Origin: Hyalangium versicolor
GTDB lineage: Bacteria > Myxococcota > Myxococcia > Myxococcales > Myxococcaceae
Direction: 5' to 3'
DNA: 64,000 bases
Assembly (NCBI RefSeq): GCF_020103695.1
Contig: NZ_JAHXBF010000036.1
Coordinates: forward strand, 1-64,000
In this document: positions 32,276-40,463 of the stretch, piece by piece
Layout: every line of letters begins with the position of its first letter
Numbering within the stretch: position 1 is the first letter of the stretch
The notes under the pieces: generated by a model
The model's input: only the letters and a program-made list of their open reading frames with translations
Databases searched by the model: none
Told to the model about the DNA's origin: nothing
Translations under genes and position numbers: made by a program

Positions 32276-33592
32276 TCAGCGCTCGCCCCCCGGCTGGCCG
32301 GCTCGGTCATTGCGGTGGATGACCCCCTCCTTCATCACGAAGAAGACCTGCTCGGTGCGGCGGATGTCCTGGAGCGGGTCGCCCGGTACGGCGACGACAT
32401 CGGCCAGTTTGCCGGGCTCCAGGGTGCCCAGCCGGTCCGCCACGCCGAGCAGCTCCGCGTCGATGAAGGTGGCGGCACGCAGCGCGTCCACGGGGGAGAG
32501 CCCTCCGGCCACGAGCAGGGCGAACTCCCCGGCGTTCCGTCCGTGGGCGTAGACACCGGCGTCCGTGCCGAAGGCGATACGCACGCCTCGCGAGATGGCC
32601 TTGCGCAGGACCTGACGGGCGCTGGCCTCGGCGGCAATGAACTTGGGGACCATCTCCTGGGGGAGTTGGCCCTTCTCGTAGCGCTCGCGCACGCCGCGCA
32701 GGGCCATGGCGGTGGGAACGAAGAAGGTGCCCTTGCGCTTCATGAGCTCGATGGCCTCGTCATCCAGGAACGAGCCGTGCTCGATGGAGTCCACACCCGC
32801 GCGAATGGCCCGTCGCGCGCCCTCCGCGCCATGGGCGTGCGCGGCCACCTTGCGCTTGCGAGAGTGGGCCTCGTCCACGAGGGCGTCCATCTCGGCCTGG
32901 GTGAGCTGCGCCGAGTCCACCTCGTCACTGAAGCTGAGCACGCCGCCGGTGGCGCATACCTTGATGACATCCGCGCCGTACTTGATGGTCTCGCGCACCT
33001 TGAGGCGCAGGGCCTCGGGGCCGTCCGCGACTCCGGCGGAAGCAGGATCGGCGAGCAGTCCCTTGCGAAACGAGTTGCCGTTGTCGCAGTGCCCCCCCGT
33101 GGTGCCCAGCGCCGCGGTGGCGGCGATGATCCGCGGCCCCACCGCATCGCCTCTCTGGATGCCGTTGCGCAGACCGAGATCGATGAAGTCATCCGCCCCC
33201 AGGTTGCGGACGGTGGTGAAGCCCGCCATCAGCGTGGCGCGCGCATAGGGGAGTGCCTTGAGAGTGCGATCGGCGACGGTCTGCTGCATGTCGTCGATGA
33301 GATCCTGACGCCAGTCCTCACCGGGCTGACCGGTGATGTGCGTGTGTGCATCCATGAAGCCAGGCAGCAGTGTGGCATCGCCGAGATCGATGACCTCTGC
33401 TCCAGCGGGCACGGCGGCGCCCGAGCCCACGGCGGAGATCTTCCCCGCCGTCACCACCACCAAGCCTGGCGTCACGAGCTTGCCGGCCTTCGCATCAAAG
33501 AGGCGCGCGGCCTTGAGGACGAGGACCTTGGAAGGTTCCGCCGCGGAGGCTGGCAGCACCCAGAGCAGGACGAGCAAGAGCGGGATTCGCAT
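32276..33592 (-). CDS. Secreted metal-dependent amidohydrolase
   Basis: A 438-residue imidazolonepropionase/prolidase-like member of the amidohydrolase superfamily. The signal peptide (IPLLLVLLWVLPASAAEP) indicates export. Metal ligands are His83 and His85 (MDAHTHI), then the Lys-containing ADVIKVCATGGV, His in VAAHAHG and SIEHGS, and Asp in FGTDAG. The C-terminus carries the composite beta-sandwich strand LEPGKLADVVAVPGDPLQD. The family includes Xaa-Pro and Xaa-Arg dipeptidases; substrate undetermined. The start at 33592 is chosen for the signal peptide; a longer open frame exists upstream. Confidence 0.88.
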   Translation of the reverse strand: MRIPLLLVLLWVLPASAAEPSKVLVLKAARLFDAKAGKLVTPGLVVVTAGKISAVGSGAAVPAGAEVIDLGDATLLPGFMDAHTHITGQPGEDWRQDLIDDMQQTVADRTLKALPYARATLMAGFTTVRNLGADDFIDLGLRNGIQRGDAVGPRIIAATAALGTTGGHCDNGNSFRKGLLADPASAGVADGPEALRLKVRETIKYGADVIKVCATGGVLSFSDEVDSAQLTQAEMDALVDEAHSRKRKVAAHAHGAEGARRAIRAGVDSIEHGSFLDDEAIELMKRKGTFFVPTAMALRGVRERYEKGQLPQEMVPKFIAAEASARQVLRKAISRGVRIAFGTDAGVYAHGRNAGEFALLVAGGLSPVDALRAATFIDAELLGVADRLGTLEPGKLADVVAVPGDPLQDIRRTEQVFFVMKEGVIHRNDRAGQPGGER

Positions 33593-33636
33593 GGGCACAT
33601 TCCGAGCGCCCCACGCTGCCGAGTCAAGCTCCCGCG

Positions 33637-34554
33637 TCACCTGCTGGCGCCGAAGCGCAACGCGTCCATGCCGACACGCGCAATGGCCGCGTCTCCCTCG
33701 CTGCGTCCATAGATCAGCAGCGCCACGCCATAGTGGAACGCTCGGAAGCGTGCGCGATCCCACGTGGCGTCATCAATGGGTCCGTAGGCCGCGCGAAAAG
33801 CATCGCGGGCCTCTGGGGGAAGGAAGGAGAAGGCGATCACCAGATCGATGGCTGGATCTCCCAGGTGAACGTCTCCCCAGTCGAGCACGCCGGTCACAGT
33901 GTGGTGATCATCCACGAGGAGGTGCCTGGCGTACAGATCGCCGTGTACCCAGCAGGGCCGCTGGTTCCACGGAGGAGTGTCCAGCAACTGCGCCACCCAG
34001 GATCGCACTGCCGCGCCATTCACCTCTGGAACCTCCGCCTCCAGACGTTCGAGCCGTTCCAGGATCATCGGTGCGCGTTTGTGCAGATCCGCACGGGCGA
34101 ACTCGTCTCTCGGCCCTCGAGCCAGCGCGTCATCGTCGATCGGAACGCCGTGCAGCGCCGCGAGGAATCTGCCGAGCGGTGCTGCGTTCCTCAGGCGCTC
34201 CTCAGGCGTCCAATCGACTGCGCAAGCAGTGATTCCTGGCAGGAGGGCGTAGCCAGCAAACGGGTATGGGAAGGCTTCTTCGGGCTGGCCGATCCAGACA
34301 GGTTCAGGGATGCGCAGCGGCAGGTAAGGCGCCAACCGGGGAAGGAGGCGGGACTCGTTCTCCAGCAGGCTGACAACCACGCGACGGCGCGGGAAGCGGA
34401 ACACCCAGCGTCCATTCACCACATACGCGGAATTGTCCCAGCCAGCCCCGAGAGGTTCGAGCTTCGCCGGAGCGATCTGCGGGAACTGGCGCTCGACCAA
34501 CTGGGCGGCACCCTCCTGCGTCAATGAGATGTCCGCTTCCCAGACTGGCGACAT
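33637..34554 (-). CDS. APH-family phosphotransferase
   Basis: A 305-residue aminoglycoside-phosphotransferase-fold kinase. The catalytic loop is VHGDLYARHLLV (Asp206), with His where the usual Asn lies. The metal Asp225 is in GVLDWGDVHLGDPAIDL. The N-lobe has LGAGWDNSAYVVNGRWVFRFPRR, including Arg-rich ATP-site elements. The YARHLLV form is common in uncharacterised environmental members, so antibiotic resistance should not be assumed. It precedes the amidohydrolase on the same strand. Confidence 0.85.
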   Translation of the reverse strand: MSPVWEADISLTQEGAAQLVERQFPQIAPAKLEPLGAGWDNSAYVVNGRWVFRFPRRRVVVSLLENESRLLPRLAPYLPLRIPEPVWIGQPEEAFPYPFAGYALLPGITACAVDWTPEERLRNAAPLGRFLAALHGVPIDDDALARGPRDEFARADLHKRAPMILERLERLEAEVPEVNGAAVRSWVAQLLDTPPWNQRPCWVHGDLYARHLLVDDHHTVTGVLDWGDVHLGDPAIDLVIAFSFLPPEARDAFRAAYGPIDDATWDRARFRAFHYGVALLIYGRSEGDAAIARVGMDALRFGASR

Positions 34555-34578
34555 GGGTATTGGGTACCTGGTGAATCG

Positions 34579-35091
34579 TCAGCGCTGACCATCGTAGCGT
34601 TTCAACAGAATGTGCCCATCTGCACTGATGACGTAACGCACGCCTCCATCCATGTAGACCCCAGTGGGATCACACCTCTCAGGTATCGTCACAATGCTGA
34701 CAAAGTAGAGATTGCCTCGCTTCTGAACCTGGAAGTCGTAAGCAGACTCATCGTCAAGACAGGCTTCTATCTTGTCTGCTGGGGGAGTGCGATTTCGTGG
34801 CTTCAAGTCTTCCATGGCCACGCGAATCGCCTTGAAGGCCGATCCGTCGATGCTGACATCTCCTTTCAACATCTCGGTCGGATCTGGAAAGGCGACGGAT
34901 GTACCGGCATCTCCAAGAGACGAATCTCCTGGCGAGCCTGAGTTTGGGAGCGAAGGGGAAGAACTGCCCGCATCGCTAGAAGAAGAGGTATCCGGACTGG
35001 AACCTTGGGGTGTAATACGCGTGGAGTGATCGCTCCCAGCACACAGGATGCTCGCTGAGAGCAATGGGATCCAGATGATTTCGGTCTTCAT
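34579..35091 (-). CDS. Small secreted protein, Ser/Pro-rich linker
   Basis: A 170-residue protein with a short hydrophobic N-terminus (IIWIPLLSASILCAGS), possibly a lipoprotein signal although the residue before Cys is not canonical. A Ser/Gly/Pro-rich linker (about 30-62) follows, then a compact domain (about 70-170) with ACLDDESAYDFQV and RCDPTGVYMDGGVRYV. Its codon usage is more AT-rich than its neighbours, suggesting recent acquisition. Family not recognised. Confidence 0.6.
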   Translation of the reverse strand: MKTEIIWIPLLSASILCAGSDHSTRITPQGSSPDTSSSSDAGSSSPSLPNSGSPGDSSLGDAGTSVAFPDPTEMLKGDVSIDGSAFKAIRVAMEDLKPRNRTPPADKIEACLDDESAYDFQVQKRGNLYFVSIVTIPERCDPTGVYMDGGVRYVISADGHILLKRYDGQR

Positions 35092-35128
35092 TTTTGTAAT
35101 CTCAGAGGAGAACTCCCTACCATCCTCA

Positions 35129-35797
35129 TCACCAGTTCTTTCCAGGTAGCAGCCTGGCCGTACCGCGAATGATTTCGCCCGTCTGACTGTCCACGGTCAG
35201 TTCGACATTGGCGATCTTGTCCCATTTGCTGGTCGAGTGTTCATGTTTGAGGATCTCCTGGGAATAGGGAAAGTATCGATAGTGGTCACACCTGGTCGAG
35301 AAAAGGACCCTTCGATACTGATAGATCTCTCCATCAATAGAGAGCCGAGTCGGATGCCCGGGCGTTGGCATGAGATCCCCTCGTAAGCGCCCTTGCACCC
35401 AGCGCGCTTCCGAGAATTCCGTATTCGGCCAGGGATGGCTATGGAAGTCAGCGACGGTGACGATGAGCGCCGTCGGATCCTGTGCGTTGCCGATGTTATC
35501 TGGCAACCGGCATCTGCGAACATCACCCGGTCTTTGGTGCGGCAGATATGTCAGCTTCGTCGAATACCAGCCCTGTGGCGCGTGATAAATGAATCCACAG
35601 TATTCGATTCCTGCCGGGCCACTCTGCGCGCCAGGCATCTCCATGATGATCGGGCAGAGCGCCTCCTCAACATCATCAACGGAGCGAAATGGCCCCAATT
35701 CTTGCTGTGAGCGCAGATCTCGAGCGTCGTCAGCAGGGACTGGCTGTGTGGCGCAAGCGATCATGAGCGCCACCAATATTGTTCCGAAGATACGCAT
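35129..35797 (-). CDS. Small lipoprotein, DUF4329-like / JAB-like features
   Basis: A 222-residue protein with a lipoprotein signal (FGTILVALMIAC, Cys15). The mature domain has IEYCGFIYHAPQGWYSTKL followed 30 residues later by VADFHSHPWPNTEFSE. This spacing and the HSHPWP motif resemble DUF4329 or JAB/MPN-type folds, but the third metal ligand is not evident, so enzyme activity is unclear. The C-terminal part is KIANVELTVDSQTGEIIRG. The gene is more AT-rich than the surrounding DNA. Confidence 0.55.
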   Translation of the reverse strand: MRIFGTILVALMIACATQPVPADDARDLRSQQELGPFRSVDDVEEALCPIIMEMPGAQSGPAGIEYCGFIYHAPQGWYSTKLTYLPHQRPGDVRRCRLPDNIGNAQDPTALIVTVADFHSHPWPNTEFSEARWVQGRLRGDLMPTPGHPTRLSIDGEIYQYRRVLFSTRCDHYRYFPYSQEILKHEHSTSKWDKIANVELTVDSQTGEIIRGTARLLPGKNW

Positions 35798-35803
35798 TTC
35801 GCT

Positions 35804-37456
35804 TCACCCTCTGCGCACCAACCCCCGCCCCATGGCCTCCGTGAGCAGCGGCGGGGCCACGTCCTTCTCCAGCACAGGCCCGTTCGTCAGCATGCGCAGC
35901 ACCTCGGAGAGCAGCGGCGGCGCCGTGTACACCTCCATGCCCCCTCCCCGCTTGCGGCGCACGGCGAAACGCCACGGCCGGGACACCGTCCGCCGCGCCA
36001 CCTGCGTCAAAGTCTCCAGCGCGCTCAACTCCACCATCCCATTCGCCCACGCCCGCCCCGTCAGGTGTCGGCGCACCGCTCGCGCCGAGTACACCAGCTC
36101 GGACAGATCCGCCGGGAACGTGCCCACCCTCACCTCCTCCGCCAGCCCCACTTCCCCCGCCTTCGGCGGAACCACCGTGCGCTGCATCAACGTGGGCAGG
36201 AACGTCTCGAATGACAGCGCGGCTGCCGCCGCCGCTCCCACCTCCGGCTGCTCTCGCAATCGCCTCCGCGCGTAGTCCAGGAACGCGTGGCCGAACGAAC
36301 GCCCAGAGCCCTCGAACAGCTCCCGGAACTCGGTGGACATGGTGAACTCCAGCAACCCCTCGCGCGTGCCCGCAAGGATCAGCCGCGAGATCGGAAAGTC
36401 CTTGTCGAGTTGCTCCGCCACCACTGCCAAACGGAAGTCCGTCTCCGCGATGCTGCCCTCCACGTCATCCGCCACCACGGCTCGCCGTGCCCCGTAGCCC
36501 AGATCGAACAGCTCCCACGGCCGGCTCATGTTGCCCAGCGGCGGCGGCACCGCCTGCACGGGCGTCAACCGCAGCGGCTCCCGATTCCCTCGCGGCACCA
36601 GACTCCGCAGCCGATGCAGCGCGAGCCGCGCCACCTCTGGCGGATGCCCATCTCCCTCGAACGTCAGCGCTCGCAACGAGGTGCAGCGCGGTAGCACGTA
36701 CTCCAGTATCTGGAACAGCTCCTCGCGCACGGGCTGGGTGTGATCATCCACATAGAAGCGCCGATTCCACCGGCGCGTCACCACGCCCCCAGCAATGTGG
36801 ATCTCGATGACCCGCTCGAAAGGGAAATGATCGAACCCCGCATCCAGCGGCAGCTCCGAGGCGAGCTGGTAGCTGAACAGATGCCCCAGATCGAGCAGCA
36901 GCGGCAACCCGGTGCGCGCCTGCAACCGGCCCATGAACTCCAGCACGTGCATGTCCCCGCGCCGGGCGAAGACCGCCGGGTTCTCCAACGCCAGAGGCAT
37001 GCTCAGCATCGCCTGGACGTGGAGCGCATGCGACGCGCAGTCCTGCAGTCCCTCGTTGGTGAGCTGCGGCGACACATAGAGGTAGCCCGGAAACGGCTGT
37101 CCTCCCGAGTGCCACCACCCCACGTCATTGCCCACCCACGCACTGCCCACCGTGCGCGCATGCGCATCCAGATCCGACAGATCCTGCTCGGGTTCCAGCA
37201 CCGGCCCGTAGAGGTTGAGGTGCACCGGGTGGAAGAGCACCGGCACCTCCTTCAACCGCCGGAACATCTCCGGGAACAGCGAGGCGTGCTTCTTCGTCTC
37301 CGCGATAGACAGTGGAGCGCTGTACTCGACGAAGTCGAAGAGCTCGGGTTCCTCGTCGAGCATCCGGTACGGGTGGGGTTGGTCCGCGGCGCTGAGATTG
37401 CTGCTCAGGCCGAGCCCTCGCCAGGGCAGCGTCCAAGATTCGGGGGATGGAGCCAT
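35804..37456 (-). CDS. DUF692 (MNIO-type) protein with C-terminal extension
   Basis: A 550-residue protein. Residues 1-290 match the DUF692 TIM barrel, the family of MbnB, TglH and ChrH, which use two or three irons to modify peptide cysteines. Candidate ligands are His76/His79 (LFHPVHLNLYG), Glu158 (LALENPAVF), Asp189 (LLLDLGHL), His220 (EIHIAGG), Asp238/His239 (YVDDHTQPV) and Glu267 (LTFEGDG). The usual SEH/SDH histidine is replaced (VGNDVGWW). The C-terminal 240 residues are unfamiliar and could be a fused partner domain. No precursor peptide gene is apparent nearby. ATG at 37456 with AGGGTAGGGG upstream. Confidence 0.8.
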   Translation of the reverse strand: MAPSPESWTLPWRGLGLSSNLSAADQPHPYRMLDEEPELFDFVEYSAPLSIAETKKHASLFPEMFRRLKEVPVLFHPVHLNLYGPVLEPEQDLSDLDAHARTVGSAWVGNDVGWWHSGGQPFPGYLYVSPQLTNEGLQDCASHALHVQAMLSMPLALENPAVFARRGDMHVLEFMGRLQARTGLPLLLDLGHLFSYQLASELPLDAGFDHFPFERVIEIHIAGGVVTRRWNRRFYVDDHTQPVREELFQILEYVLPRCTSLRALTFEGDGHPPEVARLALHRLRSLVPRGNREPLRLTPVQAVPPPLGNMSRPWELFDLGYGARRAVVADDVEGSIAETDFRLAVVAEQLDKDFPISRLILAGTREGLLEFTMSTEFRELFEGSGRSFGHAFLDYARRRLREQPEVGAAAAAALSFETFLPTLMQRTVVPPKAGEVGLAEEVRVGTFPADLSELVYSARAVRRHLTGRAWANGMVELSALETLTQVARRTVSRPWRFAVRRKRGGGMEVYTAPPLLSEVLRMLTNGPVLEKDVAPPLLTEAMGRGLVRRG

Positions 37457-37508
37457 GCCCCTACCCTACCCGAGCCCCTCGCCGTGCTCACCCGTCTCTG
37501 TTAGACGG

Positions 37509-38255
37509 ATGTTCATGTTCCATCGTCAGGGCCCCACCTTGTTCGAACTGGCACGGCAGGCGCTGAGCTCGGTGGAGCACGGCTACGATCTGCTCGCCCC
37601 CAAGTTCGAGTACACGCCCTTCCGCACGCCGGATCCGGTGCTCCGGACGTCCATGGAGCAGGTGGGGCCACCGGGCTCCATCGATCGAGCGCTCGATCTG
37701 TGCTGTGGCACCGGAGCGGCCATGCGCTTCCTGCGCCCCCTGTGCCGCCAGGAAGTGGTGGGCGTGGATCTGAGCCGCGGCATGCTGGATGAGGCCCAGC
37801 AGCGGCTCGCGGACGCTCCGGGTGAGGCCCGGATCACCCTGGTCCAGGGCAACGCCCTGGAGCTGTCCTACGCGTCGGAGTTCGACGTCGTCACCAGCTT
37901 CGGAGCCTTCGGCCACATCCTCGAGCAGGATGAGCCCCGGCTGGTCGAAGTCATCTCCCGCGCCCTGCGTCCCGGAGGCCGCTTCGTCTTCGTCACCGCG
38001 CACCCACCCTCTGCGCTCAATCCCGGCTACTGGCTGGCCAAGGGCTTCAACGCGGCGATGCGCGTGCGCAACGCGCTGTGGAACCCCCCGTTCGTCATGT
38101 ACTACCTGACGTTCCTGGTGCCACGGGCTTGCGAGCTGCTCGAGGCCCAGGGCTTCGAGGTGGAGGTGCGGGACGGGCTCATGCCGCCTCCGTTCACCCC
38201 CTTCAGCATCGTCATCGCGACGAAGAAGGCATCCGGCGCTCGCGCCCCCCCCTGA
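37509..38255 (+). CDS. SAM-dependent methyltransferase
   Basis: A 248-residue class I methyltransferase. Motif I is ALDLCCGTGAAMRFL, motif II VVGVDLSRGMLDEA and motif III VTSFGAFGHI, with post-I ALRPGGRFVFVTAHPP. The end is FTPFSIVIATKK. Substrate unknown. It is divergent from the DUF692 gene across 52 bp. A small hairpin (CCGTCT/AGACGG, 37492-37508) abuts the chosen ATG at 37509, so initiation at the second Met (37515) is possible. Confidence 0.85.
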   Translation: MFMFHRQGPTLFELARQALSSVEHGYDLLAPKFEYTPFRTPDPVLRTSMEQVGPPGSIDRALDLCCGTGAAMRFLRPLCRQEVVGVDLSRGMLDEAQQRLADAPGEARITLVQGNALELSYASEFDVVTSFGAFGHILEQDEPRLVEVISRALRPGGRFVFVTAHPPSALNPGYWLAKGFNAAMRVRNALWNPPFVMYYLTFLVPRACELLEAQGFEVEVRDGLMPPPFTPFSIVIATKKASGARAPP

Positions 38256-38267
38256 GCCGCACCGGAC

Positions 38268-39581
38268 TCACGCCGCGACAGCCGTCTGCAGCTGTGTGCC
38301 GGCCGGCAACGTGATGCACAGCCGCGCGCCGCCCTCAGCGCGATTCATCGCCGTCAGCGTCCCACCGAACTGCTCCACATACTCGCGCGACAGCACCAAC
38401 CCCAGGCCTGTCCCCCGCTCCGGCCCCTTCGTCGTGAAGAAGGGCTCGAACAGCCGTGAGAGAACTTCCTTCGGGAACCCCGGCCCGTTGTCATCGATCA
38501 CCAACTGGACAGTGCTCCCCTCCAACCGGGCGTGCACCCGGACCTCCCCCTCCGCGCCTCGCACGGACTCCAGCGCATCTCCCGCGTTCACCAGCAGGTT
38601 GAGGAGCACCTGCGCCAACCGCCGGCGCACCACGAAGACCTCGGGCAATTCCGGCGGCATCTCCACCTCCAACCGGGCCACGCTCTTCAGCCGCACCGAG
38701 GCCAACCGCGCCGCGTCCTTCACCACATCCGGGAGCGTGCACCGCATCGGTTCTTCCGTCGCGTCCATGCGAGAGAAGCTCTGCAGATCCGACACGATCT
38801 GGCGCACCCGCTCCACTCCGGTACTCACATCCTGGAACGCCTCGCGCAGCTCCGGCATGGACTCCAGGGGCAGGCGCTGCACCTCCCTCTCGATGAAGCC
38901 CAGGTTCGAGCGGACATAGGCGATGGGGTTGTTCAGCTCGTGCGCCACGCTCGCCGCGAGCCGGCCGATCGTCGCCAGCTTCTCGGACTGGGCTCGGCGG
39001 TGCTCACTCACCGCCAGCTTCTCGAGCGCCTCGCGTCGCGTGCGCTCCACCAGCATCGCCTCTTCCGCACGGCGGGCCTTGCGGAACTGTGCACCGCCAT
39101 AGGTCCCAAAGAACATCATGGTGAGCATCACCACAGCCCAGATGCAGCTTTGGCTCAGCGGCTCCCCGGCCTGGTGCAGCAACCATCCACCCCCCAATGC
39201 GCTCACGAGTCCGCACGTGACGGCCGCTGCCAGCGTCTCCATGGATGCCAGCGCGATGATGAGCGGCAACATCGGGAAGAATGCGAAGTAGGGGCTGCGT
39301 GAGCCCCCCGTGAAGACAAGAAGCCCGAGATAGCAGAGCGCGGCCACCACTCCGTAGCTGCCACTCACCCACCGCACCTGCTCTGGGCTCAAGCTCCGGA
39401 TCAACTGCCCCGTCAGGATCATCGCCAGCGCCCAGAACAGCCGCACCGACAACAGTTCCCAACTGGCGTACCCCACGATCAGAAGATCCACCCCATACAG
39501 CGCGACCACGAGCACCGCGAACTGATACATCGTCCGTTGCCGCAACCCGCCGCCCTCGCTCGCTCCAGCTGCCCGGCTCAT
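38268..39581 (-). CDS. Membrane histidine kinase
   Basis: A 437-residue sensor kinase. About five hydrophobic segments cover residues 20-165 (for example FAVLVVALYGVDLLIVGYA, SGYGVVAALCYLGLLVF-like helices, CIWAVVMLTMMFFGTYGG). A coiled linker leads to HisKA with phospho-His in SVAHELNNPIAYV. The HATPase has LLNLLVNAGDAL (N), VIDDNGPGFP (G1), LFEPFFTTK and GTGLGLVLSREYV (G2). There is no attached receiver, and the cognate regulator is not adjacent on this strand; the response regulator at 44811 is a candidate. Confidence 0.92.
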   Translation of the reverse strand: MSRAAGASEGGGLRQRTMYQFAVLVVALYGVDLLIVGYASWELLSVRLFWALAMILTGQLIRSLSPEQVRWVSGSYGVVAALCYLGLLVFTGGSRSPYFAFFPMLPLIIALASMETLAAAVTCGLVSALGGGWLLHQAGEPLSQSCIWAVVMLTMMFFGTYGGAQFRKARRAEEAMLVERTRREALEKLAVSEHRRAQSEKLATIGRLAASVAHELNNPIAYVRSNLGFIEREVQRLPLESMPELREAFQDVSTGVERVRQIVSDLQSFSRMDATEEPMRCTLPDVVKDAARLASVRLKSVARLEVEMPPELPEVFVVRRRLAQVLLNLLVNAGDALESVRGAEGEVRVHARLEGSTVQLVIDDNGPGFPKEVLSRLFEPFFTTKGPERGTGLGLVLSREYVEQFGGTLTAMNRAEGGARLCITLPAGTQLQTAVAA

Positions 39582-39714
39582 GGTGCCTCCTGCACTACAA
39601 AAGCCTGGAATGATTCTTCACAGAGCGCAACCGGACCGGATTTCTGCGTCCTCGATGCGACATCCACCCCGCACCGACAAGGAGGGAACTTCCCTGCCGG
39701 CCGGACCTGGAACG

Positions 39715-39739
39715 AACTGGTATGCCGGGCATACCAGTT
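39715..39739. repeat. 25-bp near-perfect palindrome
   Basis: AACTGGTATGCC-G-GGCATACCAGTT is a perfect 12-bp inverted repeat about one central base, 6 nt past the stop of the ECF gene and 134 nt upstream of the kinase gene. As RNA it folds into a 10-bp stem with a CCGGG loop. It could be a terminator or an operator for the histidine-kinase gene. Confidence 0.75.
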
Positions 39740-39745
39740 GGCAGC

Positions 39746-40384
39746 TCAATGAAAGGGCTCGGCGGACTGCCCATCCTCCTCGATGAGGCCCTGCTCGATG
39801 GCCATCTGCCGCAAGTGGGTCTTGATGCGCTGGAACTGTTGGCGGAGTGCGGTGGCCCTGCGCGTGACGGCGGCCTGGGTCATCTCCTCATCCGAGTCCC
39901 ACATGACACGGGCCACCTCGGTCCACGCCAGCCGCTGATCCACGCGCAGCAGCAGGAGCATCCGCTCATCGGGCTCGAGGCTCTCGCGCAGCGCACGGAA
40001 GCGCTCCTTCACGGAGGTCCGCTGCCAGGGCCGGGTGTCGGAGCGGTGACGCAGCGGGGCCTCGGGAATGGCCGAGGCACTGACGGGGGTCTCCCGCGCC
40101 GAGGGCGCGTGCACCAGTTGGTAGCAGGCGTTGCGCGCCAGGCGATAGGCCCACGTCCGGAAGGAGCTCTCCCAGCGAAATGTCGGCAGGCCCTTGAGGA
40201 GACTCTCGCAGAAGACGCTGAAGGCATCCTTGGCCAGCTCTGGGTTGTGGAGCACCGAGGCCATCAACCGCATGATCTCCATGCCGTAGCCCTGCAGCGC
40301 GCGCTCCACCGCCCCCGCCGTGTCCCCGCGCTCGCAGAGCTCGCGGATCTCCTGCTCCAACTTCTCGCGATCGTTCGCCATCAT
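39746..40384 (-). CDS. ECF-type sigma factor
   Basis: A 212-residue sigma-70-like regulator. Region 2 is about 45-92 (PELAKDAFSVFCESLLKGL, SSFRTWAYRLARNACYQLV). Region 4 is about 125-190 (LRESLEPDERMLLLLRVD, LAWTEVARVMWD, AAVTRRATALRQQFQRI). The sequence is diverged from standard ECF groups. ATG at 40384, with another Met directly after it, is preceded by AGGGG. It lies 79 nt downstream of the large kinase and upstream of the histidine kinase, all on one strand. Confidence 0.82.
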   Translation of the reverse strand: MMANDREKLEQEIRELCERGDTAGAVERALQGYGMEIMRLMASVLHNPELAKDAFSVFCESLLKGLPTFRWESSFRTWAYRLARNACYQLVHAPSARETPVSASAIPEAPLRHRSDTRPWQRTSVKERFRALRESLEPDERMLLLLRVDQRLAWTEVARVMWDSDEEMTQAAVTRRATALRQQFQRIKTHLRQMAIEQGLIEEDGQSAEPFH

Positions 40385-40463
40385 CGTCCCCTGTCTGTCC
40401 ATGGCTCGTCTCCCGCTGGCTGAGTTGCGAGCCCTCCCCTGTGACATCCAGCGTTCCCTCCCC

